Position numbers and translations under genes: made by a program. This document shows, piece by piece, positions 55,426 to 64,000 of a DNA stretch of 64,000 nt. Within the stretch, counting starts at the first letter, position 1. Every line of letters starts with the position of its first letter. The stretch is from Echinarachnius parma (lineage: Eukaryota > Echinodermata > Echinoidea > Clypeasteroida > Echinarachniidae). Below the pieces are notes generated by a model. That model made no database searches and had not been told where the DNA came from. It saw only the letters and a list, made by a program, of their open reading frames with translations. The stretch lies in contig JBAMJV010002943.1 in the NCBI GenBank assembly GCA_037951105.1, positions 1 to 64,000 on the forward strand, given 5' to 3'.

Positions 55426-58400
55426 GCCTCTGGTTTACCCTGTATGTCATTTCTGGAAAGTTTCTTTATCATATTTGTTATACGAAATGACTATGCAAGC
55501 CCATGGACTATTTAGCAAGTTCAAACTAATGTGTGATTTGTTAGTTAATATTAGTATATGTATATGTTTGTTAGTTCGAAGAAAGCCTTATTTAAAAAAG
55601 TCAACATGTTCTTTTTTTTTCTTATCCGTCTCCTTCTCCTTATTCGTATTGTTCTTCTTCTTCGTATTTTCTTGTGTTTATTCTTGTTCTTGTTCTTGTT
55701 CTTCCTTTTCTTCATCTTTTTCTCTTTTCTTCATCTTCTACCTTGTCATATGTTTCTTATGTTGTTCTTATCATCATATTTGTTCATGCTATTTTTGTTG
55801 TTATACACGCCAGATCGTAGTGTGTTTCAACCTGAGCAATTTTCACTCCATGGTTTTTGCTTTAAATGGCTTCGATCTTTTTGCTTAAGCTACTGGCCAT
55901 TTCAATTGTTCTTGTTATACTTCTATTTCTTGTATGTTTTCACATTATCATTCCTGATAGCAGTTTTCCACCATTTATCTATTTTGTCACGTGTTAAATC
56001 CGCAAAACTTACTTAGAACGCTAATGGTTCTGTCATACTTTATCATTTTCATTTTAGCCATAAAAGAACGTGACAGGGTTCGGTTTTTCAAATTTCGTTC
56101 AAAGATATTTACAAGTTTAGTTTTCAGGTATGATATTGTGTATGAGTAAGTGAATATCACTTTGCATGTTTGCTGATATCGCAGCTCAAAAACACCAATT
56201 CACTCCAATACCATTTTATTAATCAATCATCACTGTTTGGACTTGCCAACAAAGTTACTAGTTCCCTTCAAGTTATAATAATTATGTATGTTTAATCTAC
56301 ACATCTTGCATTGGCCCTGGTCGCCAGATGATTAACAGTTATATTCATCATTGACATTCTGGCGGGCTGTGTACTGGAACAGAACTAACTGTTTGGCCCA
56401 ATATCGCATGGATGACTACTCGCTTAGAATTTGAAGAGCGTAATTCCAAAAGGCGCTAACTCAACCCTTTCAACTATGGAGAAAAGCAGGTTTCATTGTC
56501 ACCTGTGTACACGTGCCTATGAAAATATGAACATAAAATGTTCCGCATGTTGATATTGATTGATTGATTGATTAATTCGGACTGACAGTTGGATTTCTAA
56601 ATAGATAATTATGTAGCTTAATACAGGGCTAGTACAGTTTGGAAAGTCTAAACTTAAGTCACCAAAACATGCATAATCACATCAACAACTAATAGTCATA
56701 ACTTTACCACACTCGAAAGGTATACACAATTACAAGCGACGAAGTAAAAAGCATGTTATCATTCAAAAAGAACGCAAAAGGACGATGCCTAAAAAAAAAC
56801 ATTGGTTTTAACCATGTTCATACAAAATAATGCATGTGATGTTTGGTTGAAATGGGGATAAAGAAATCATCAGCAACTATTTGAAAACCACTCCTGACAT
56901 TTTTGAAAAAGCGTTGCCATTTTTCAAATTAAAATTATTCAACAATAAATGGTATGTTCTTTCAAATTTGACACTCAGTCTTTCATTATCTCACATTAAA
57001 AATATTTCATGCAGCGCACTCTTTACCCAAACTTAAATTATCATTCACAGTACTGGTATTGTTAACGCAATTTTATGGAAACTGTATTAAGCGCCCTTTC
57101 GGTACTAATCTCTTGATTCATTTTGTTCAACTTGCATGGTGGGAAAACGATTTATGATGAAAATAGAGGTTTTCTTTGTTATAGAATCTTTTCTGGCGTC
57201 AAAATAAATACCAATTCAACAAGTTTATTGTGTTTTTAGTTCAAGCGCGGTTAAAATGGAAGGGGACGCTGAAATAAAATCCGCGTCTTCCCCTTTTTTA
57301 GATATTCTTTGTAGGATAAGAATAAACTAAAATTAAAAGAGGAAGTTCTAGTAATACATATACTATCTAATGTTATTACACAAAATAGAACCGGGGGTGT
57401 TTCGCAAATATTCATTGTTGAACTGAATCTGTCTAGTCGACTTACAATTATGAAAAAGCCGCTCGTTCCTATTCATACTTGTTTACCACATCAAACCATT
57501 TCGGTAAACATACTACATTGTACTTTGGATAGCTCCCGATTGTACAATTTCTTCACTATTTTCTTTTGAAAATACACTCCCCTGTAGTTAAAGGGGAGGT
57601 TTCGTTGTGTAAAGAGGGCGATGCGCGAATTGGGGTAATGCAAAACAGCTTGTCAAAGTTGAAAGACCATACAATTGTAATAAAATAATAAACCTTCCGC
57701 CTGAAGTTTGTTGGCGCATTTTGCGACATTTCACTTTTGACCTTCCCTATTCTTAAATATAATGTGCATACCCCGTACTCATCATGCTAACGAATTTGGT
57801 ATCATTTTAAAGAGGACTACAGAGTGATACTACATATAACTAACATGATTTCATAAGAAAATAGATATAATCGATCAAACCTGAGTTTCCGAGCTTTTTT
57901 CAGGGTTTTAGATAGCACTTAAATAATAGTCACACAACTAAGAAATCAACTCTGCAAAAATGGTGGTCCAGCTCTGTAGCAATTATTTTGGACGGAGGTG
58001 GTGTAAACAAGATTATACATTTTACTCACAAAGGATGTTAAGACTTTTTTTCGGTCAGAGACATTTGTGGGACAAACATCCATGAAAAATATACTTTTGC
58101 ATGAATATGTGCCAAAATTGGATATGTGCAATATAATTATGATAGGACATTTTTGTATATCTAAGCACTTCTCTATACACACACAAATATGCATGCATGC
58201 CGCTTGCGTTGATTGTATGCCTTAAATCTGTTTCAAAATGGCATAAAGATAATACCACCCATATACACACTGTCAAGAGTAGTCTGGGATTAGTCTTGAA
58301 GAAAAGAGTCATACCCATTGTTAGTTAGTATGATGGGAATAGTCATGACATAAATTAGACAAAGCATTGAAGTGGGTTGAAGATGGTAGGCAAGCAGGAT

Positions 58401-58896
58401 TGTGATTTCAATCCGGCTAAATATGAAGCTGGAAGAGTGTTCTATCGTGCTAGATCGTTTGTTTTGAGCATTTTCTAATTCTAATTTTGGCCCTTTATGA
58501 CCCTTATAACCGTGTCAAATCCATTGTATATCGTTCAAAACTCTGATCCTTATACTTCTGCGCATGAAATAAATTGTATACTTAAAAGTGTTTGTTTCCC
58601 CTTCGTTTGAGTTCAACATGCAGAATAAATATATGAACAACATGTCATGAGTTTGGGGAATGAAAAGGCTGCATGACTATGCAGAATACAGAACAAATAG
58701 GGACAGTTGCATGACACAATGATGGGGAGTTGTCCACGAATTTGTCTTTATTATTGATTAGGCGCTAACCCTTCTAATCTCTTACTTCATGTCTATGTAA
58801 GAAATAGTTTGCTTAGATAACATTACATACTTTTCCGGCTTTGGCCCTCCGCCAAACCTGACTCTTTGTTTGCTTATAATTTACAGATCAGTGAAG

Positions 58897-61800
58897 ATGG
58901 AACTTGTCTGGGTTATTGTTCTCTTTGTGAGCCTGGCTGGTGTAGGTGAGTGATCCCTAGATATAGTTACCATCGATATGAATCACTAGATGAAGTAATT
59001 ACCGTTGCAATATTTATAAATGATTGAACTGTTTGTTTAGGCAAAGATCTTTCCATTATGTTTAATGGTAAAGACCATTTTTGGAAACGCCCCCCTCTCA
59101 AAAAAATGAAATGGAAGCTCTTATTACCCATAATGTGAAAGAATATTATAATACTAATATAGGATTATCCACATTTTGCCAAGAAACCGCCTACTTATTG
59201 AAACATTTGCGAAATTATATATATATTCCAATGAGATAGATATTGCCAATGAGGAATCGCCCATACGCTACGTGTATTACGACCACGTGGTTTTCTTCCG
59301 ATATTTCTGTATTTAACGATGCTTAGGTTCGGATTTTACCACACAAGCCCTATTTCAATTACATATTCAACAATAATGATCAATAAAGATGTATTCGGAT
59401 ACTTTCCTGAAACTGGACTTGGGCTTTAAGCACATGTCCAGCCTACTGCAGTTAATTTGTTCATTTATACCTGTTCCACGTACCCCCTTATTTTGACGAT
59501 TGTTACAATGAAATTGATAACCACCGAGATGCTACATTTATGGATGACGTATGATTTAACCATGTTTCAGTGAGGCCTACTATTTTAAATTTCTGATGAA
59601 CCCTACTTAAGTTGTATAATTATCAAAATTATGAGGTAAACTCCAGCAATCTATATAAATCAAAGATAATGTTTTTAAAGAAAAAAAAAAAAAATTTGAG
59701 CTAAAAGAAAGAGCATGTAAAGGTCAAAGTTCTGGAATTCATTAATGTTTACACTATTTTATACCATAGTCGAGAAGCATTGTCACAAATGTGACCTCAC
59801 ACCACAAAACGACCAATAAGTCGGGAAAATGATTTTGCTGATTGTTACATGATTGTGAAGTAAAAGTCAATACCTTTAAAATGATATATAATTTGTAATA
59901 CAGTCAAACCTGTCTATAGCGACCACTCAAGGGACCGGCGAAAAGCGGTCGCTATGGACAGGTGGTCGCATTAGACAGGTAGGCCGCCATTTTGAATTTC
60001 TGGTCGCATGCTCGCATGCCCATATGCACATGTGAGATTAAATGGCATCGGTACACGCTCGTGGTAGTAGTTTATTCAAGTGTTTGTTGCATGCATAACC
60101 AAACAAAAAATGAAACTATACATGAATTGGCATTACATTTCAAATGATATTACATGTTTGTACATGTACGATTATCTTTGTTTTATATGTGAAATTGAAA
60201 TTGCAAAATGTGTCAATTTATTTACTCATCAATAGACTAGAGAGATTCACCTGCAATTTAAAATGCTCATTAAGTGTTATATATATAATTATGAAGTCAA
60301 GATGCATCGTGTGGTCGTAACACGGATTATCATTGAACATAATTAGAAACATGGGTAAACACCACGCCTAGGCTATTACATTACTTTAGTCAAATGTCAA
60401 ATGTCAAATTCGGTTGTGATGTTGAGTGAAGTGTCTTTGTGTGAAGGGAACGAATAATCTTTGTTTATGAGTCTGAAGCACTTGGTGTCGATTAGGCCTT
60501 TTTAATGAATTGTTTATTACATTGACATGCTCAGAATTGGATGCTTGAGCGACCAAAGGCAAACTTCTTGGTGCCTTGGTCGCTCATGCGCTATTTTTGG
60601 TCGCTATACACAGGTTTAAACGTGCGTCGGGAACCAAATGGGGTGGTCGCTGGTCGCGTTAGGCAGGTGGTCGCATTACGCAGGTCGTTTAACACATGAT
60701 TTTTCACGGGGGGACCACAGAGCGGTCGTTATGAGCAGGTGGTCGCTATAGACAGGTGGTCGCATTAGCAGGTTTGACTGTATTTAGACTAAGCGAACCC
60801 TCTCAAAATGAGCAGCCAAGATTGGAAACATGGCTGAATCAGTTTTTAAGTTAGCGAGAAAACGGGCCGTTTCAAAGAATGGCGTCCATTCAAGCACTGT
60901 AATCAGATTATATTTATTTTATTGAAAATCATATTTAAACATGATTTCTGACCCTCAAAACTTCACAAAAGGTAGATTATGATACCCTGATTCAGGAAAT
61001 ACAAACATCCTGAATTTTATATTTCAAACAAAATTTGGCTATATCAGCCAATAACAGACAAACTACCATGGCGACATAACGATCGTTTTGTGGTGTAAGG
61101 TCACAAATTATGATATTATATTTTATTGTTATATTGTTCCTAAAGAACGAAAATAAATATGAATAACATGACCATTACATGTGCCATAATTATTGTATTA
61201 CAAACTACACTAATATTACGTATGAAAAACAGATTCAAATCCCCAAAAAGTAAACAAAAAAGCTTAGTGGTGATTGTTGATCGAAAGTTAAATCAGGTAA
61301 ATGTCGAAGACAGACACAGGCGTAGGGGAACTATTATTGGGGAAGGGTGGGGGGGGGGGGGGTTCTAGGGGTACTATTATTGGGGAGGGGTGGGAGGTGG
61401 GGGTGCTAGGGGTACTATTATTGGGGAGGGGTGGGAGGTGGGGGTGCTACGGGTACTATTATTGGGGAGGGGTGGGAGGTGGGGGTGCTAGGGGTACTAT
61501 TATTGGGGAGGGGTGGGAGGTGGGGGTGCTACGGGTATGTTGCCAGAAATGTTGTCTTTCCTGAATTTTTACCTCACAAGAAAAAAAAAAAAAAGAGTAC
61601 AAGCTATTCGTTTGTGCTTTGGACCAGAAAGTCAATCTAAGGCAGCGACAACACACTTTGTATACCCAACATTGTATACAGATAATGTGAAAACGTTATA
61701 ATAGAATTCAAACAAAATGATAGTAAATTCCTGTTATTTATCTAACTTTGTTATTATGTATCATTTAACAGGAAACGCCCAGATGTGCTACCAATGCAAT

Positions 61801-61936
61801 GTGATCAGCTCCGATGTGCTCCAAGACACCATCCCTGGGTATACAACGGGGTGCTCCGCATATGGCACTGTGGACTGCTTTGCCCAGGGCGGATGCTACA
61901 AGTATAAGTATACTCTCGATTACACCTCCACCTCAC
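58897..61936 (+). CDS. Ly6/uPAR-domain protein, gene B (exons 1 and 2; rest beyond window or lost)
   Basis: Exon 1 58897-58945 is identical to that of gene A (signal peptide MELVWVIVLFVSLAGV). Exon 2 61772-61936 is 165 bases, open in the right phase and followed by GTAAGT. It reads GNAQMCYQCNVISSDVLQD, then PGYTTGCSAYGTVDC and GGCYKYKYTLDYTSTS, giving the first five cysteines of the three-finger domain. Intron 1 is 2826 bases and holds the GTGACC element and a five-unit minisatellite. No exon 3 like 47737-48020 was found up to 64000, so the gene is partial here. It should be a secreted or GPI-anchored surface protein if complete. Confidence 0.75.
59034..59444. other. intron 1 of gene B, part not shared with gene A
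   Basis: No similarity seen to 42246-44020. It ends with a piece of the dispersed ACCACACAAGCCC repeat (about 59335-59420). Confidence 0.45.
59791..61104. mobile_element. GTGACC element with 4-bp duplication, only in block B
   Basis: Ends GTGACCTCACACCACAAAAC and GTTTTGTGGTGTAAGGTCAC. AAAT stands on both sides (59787-59790, 61105-61108); block A has a single AAAT at the same place (near 44370). Without its own insert (59901-60780) it is about 434 bases, the same as 28925-29357. Confidence 0.8.
59901..60780. mobile_element. 880-bp CAGTCAAACC element nested in the GTGACC element
   Basis: Ends CAGTCAAACCTGTCTATAGC and GCAGGTTTGACTG, TA on both sides (59899-59900, 60781-60782). The phrase GGTCGCTATAGACAGGTGGT recurs near both ends as subterminal repeats. 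No coding capacity. Confidence 0.75.
61322..61545 (+). repeat. 41-bp G-rich minisatellite, 5 units, intron 1 of gene B
   Basis: Same unit and same flanks as 44600-45752 (left GACACAGGCGTAGGGGAA, right TATGTTGCCAGAAATG). The first unit has an expanded G run. The copy number is about one fifth of that in gene A. Confidence 0.92.
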
Positions 61937-62060
61937 GTAAGTTTTTCTCCAGAACGGTGCTTTAACATGCAAATGCATGTTGACTTCTGTCTTTTGTAAA
62001 CTGTTTGACCGTAAAATGATTTATATCATGTGTTTGAATTGTGAGCCCTTCACATATTTG

Positions 62061-62879
62061 ATTGCAGTTGTTGTATTTATTGTAGTAATACATCTCGCGA
62101 TAAACCCCAAATATAAAGACATTTCTCCAGATGTAAATTCGCATTGTGAAATGATTTTCGGACTATCGATTTTGGTATGTTCTAAAACTGTTATTTTGTG
62201 CTATATACACATTTGTAAAAGTAGGGAACCATGGTAACTTGCTGTTTCCAAATAAATACATACATCGAGTATTCTACCGTTTTCGAATACCACATATCTT
62301 TACAATTTTGAGTGGTAAAATACAATTATTGGAGAGGTATGTAAATATAGAGAGGAATTATAAATCATCCTTATGTCACGCGTTTGGAAAATCAAAAGTA
62401 TAGTTAAATGACTATATGCACACTTTCTCCAGATAATATAACAATAAGTAATACATCGACAAAGCAAAAGAATAATTTTGAGAAGCCAGTATGTTTTAAC
62501 TATTCAAAATACGTTGCTGTACTCATGGTAGAGTATAGGCTATCAATGTGATTGTTGTATGTCTTAAATTACATTTAAGAATTTAGCTGAATTTAGCTGA
62601 AGTATGTGGGGAGCATTACAGTAGGTGCTACAGTGTATATCACGTGCACTCATTCATGTAAAGCATGTAAAGTGTCAGATATTGCACAAAGTTGTATTTG
62701 AGACTTAGATCTTATATCAACATTATTGTAAAATACAATTATAAGATTTGTGAAGTTTGAAAGAAAACGTCCACTGTTTACCTAGTAAAAACAAAAAATT
62801 GAGGTCATATTTTTTCACCGAATACTGATGGCCTGCCGTAGATTTGTTGCAGTAATAATAGTCAGTTTGATGAATTCCG
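62061..62879. other. intron or flank of gene B, no feature
   Basis: AT-rich. No exon 3 and no complete repeat recognised. Confidence 0.4.
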
Positions 62880-63075
62880 CACCCGTGTATACAGACGATA
62901 CAGACTTTCCGTGTGCTCAGCCCGGCCAATGACAATGAAGTCTGGCCCGCGGAGCAGCCAAAATCATCGGTAACACGACGCGTCGTGCTTCTGAAGGCCC
63001 CGGCCAACCCGCAGGCCAGAGCCCGCTATCGCGTGGCGCGCCACCGGCCGCGGCCGGGCGTATTCAACTACGAAA
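62880..63075. other. CpG-rich patch
   Basis: About 200 bases of high GC with many CpG (ACACGACGCGTCGTGC, GGCGCGCCACCGGCCGCGGC), standing out from AT-rich surroundings. It could be a CpG island or the 5' part of the element that follows. No coding region recognised. Confidence 0.4.
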
Positions 63076-63289
63076 ATTGTACGTTTATCCAATAGCAATA
63101 TCCAATACCCCGATCACCACATATGACAACCTTCCCCGCGAAGAACGCAAAGCTCTCACTTCTCTTTGAACCCGCATTTCCTTGGATATCAATGTACTCT
63201 TCGTTTGTTTATCATTCTCTGCATTGTTATGTTACATTGACACCATGTCTGACCATCTATCATTATTAATTTTCATAAACTCAGGAAAA

Positions 63290-64000
63290 CAATGATCAAG
63301 GCCCTTAACTACCATTTTCACTAGGATAACTACAGATGTTACTCTCTTAGTCGCATCATAACCACAGGTCTCCTACTCAAGTGCAACCCCTCTCTCGGCA
63401 CACTCCCACTCGAACTGCAGAAACGTTGGAACCAGACCCTATTTGGAGCATCTGTCCAGTTGATTAACATACTCTCTCAACATTGTGCATCCTCTCTTGA
63501 TTAATTTGCAGTTGACATCACCAGACTGGAAAATGACCTACGCTATTGCTGTACCGATGCCCAGTGGCTCAAATACAATGATGAAATTGAATCTTGCCTT
63601 TCTACCCATAGGTCTGAACTCCTCCAACGCCGGAACCGGAAAATTGGCAATCTCATCAGGAAACGCTAAGGGACCGGCAGATTCACACAGCGCACCAGCA
63701 ACACAGACGTTTCTCCCACTCCCCAGCATAATCCTCTCTTCTTTCCAAAGGTCTCATGTTCTGCCCCACCCCACATGAAGTCCTCCAGATCGAACTCAAC
63801 CATGATCTCTCCACCTTCTACCGTACAATTCGCCTCAAGGAGTTCTTCGTCGATGAACCCCCTTCTGAACCTGAACCTTTCCGACAGAAAAGTAGCTGGG
63901 TTCCTCCCAAGAATAGAGTCCGGGCACTTAAAACCTACGTACAAGCAGTTAACTCACAAGTTCTCTCCTCAGATACTCACATCACCACACATGATAACCT
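63290..64000 (+). mobile_element. broken retroelement, probably Penelope-like, running off the edge
   Basis: Plus-strand runs include SRIITTGLLLKCNPSLGTLP, KRWNQTLFGAS and HRSELLQRRNRKIGNLI. Further on come SKGLMFCPTPHEVLQIEL, IRLKEFFVDEPPSEPEPF and KNRVRALKTYVQAV. The KGL-F-PTP, RLKEFF and later K-W-PP-R blocks are what I know from the N-terminal part of Penelope-like elements, upstream of their RT and GIY-YIG domains. The RT itself would lie beyond 64000. The copy is broken. The family call rests on memory of motif order and could be wrong. Confidence 0.5.

Larger units (their letters stand above)
54270..62060. repeat. segmental duplication, copy B
   Basis: Partner of 34900-46266, same orientation. 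It lacks the LINE piece, MITE-3 and hAT-like element of A, and carries its own MITE-2 (55040-55425) and GTGACC element (59791-61104). The old MITE nest (56437-57120) is shared. After 62060 the two blocks no longer match. Confidence 0.85.

Noticed and set aside
57946-58318. Minus-strand frames of 82-87 residues upstream of gene B, also present upstream of gene A (41185-41406)
   Set aside because: Their sharing follows from the segmental duplication, and they differ in length and frame between the two blocks, which argues against coding.

Overview
This is a non-coding-rich, transposon-saturated stretch of an animal nuclear genome. Three spliced genes encode Ly6/uPAR (three-finger) GPI-anchored proteins, with GT-AG introns, AATAAA-type signals and several LINE clades. 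Mariner-, piggyBac-, hAT- and Harbinger-type short elements and very many G or C homopolymers of 12-30 bases also occur. The style fits a marine invertebrate; the species cannot be named from the sequence. No bacterial gene, CRISPR array, rRNA gene or recognisable LTR, retrovirus or Polinton copy was found.

Layout. 0-15.6 kb: no convincing host gene. It holds a decayed coding-like patch (1.37-2.07 kb), a mariner remnant (4.04-4.64 kb), G/C-tract repeats (4.8-5.9 kb), two 0.8-kb TA-flanked elements in opposite orientation (6.85 and 13.74 kb) and a 2.8-kb foldback element (9.03-11.82 kb) with other elements inserted in it. 15.7-22.8 kb: a three-level nest on the minus strand. A 5'-truncated LINE (LINE-2) sits inside a nearly full-length LINE (LINE-1, with ORF1, endonuclease and RT), which itself sits in a short palindromic element.

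22.8-26.9 kb: Ly6 gene C on the minus strand, three exons, apparently intact (223 aa). 27-34.7 kb: short palindromic elements, tandem repeats and a G-rich minisatellite. 34.9-46.3 kb and 54.3-62.1 kb: two copies of an old tandem segmental duplication, each carrying a plus-strand Ly6 gene. Gene A (42.1-48.0 kb) has all three exons, but its exon 2 is two bases shorter than its paralogue's. Gene B (58.9 kb onward) has exons 1 and 2 in the window. 62.1-64 kb: a CpG-rich patch and the start of a broken, probably Penelope-like retroelement that runs off the edge.

All three Ly6 genes share one plan: a signal-peptide exon starting MEL and preceded by a likely 5'UTR intron, phase-1 introns throughout, the ten-cysteine domain split over exons 2 and 3, and a hydrophobic GPI-type tail. 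The paralogous blocks act as built-in empty-site controls. They let several insertions (TTAA piggyBac-like, 4-bp-TSD GTGACC, 8-bp-TSD hAT-like, a LINE 3' end) be read against an empty counterpart.

The most interesting signals are two. Exon 2 of A and B has diverged almost only at amino-acid-changing positions while the adjoining introns and exon 1 are nearly identical. A 41-bp G-quadruplex-prone minisatellite in intron 1 has about 27 units in A and 5 in B.
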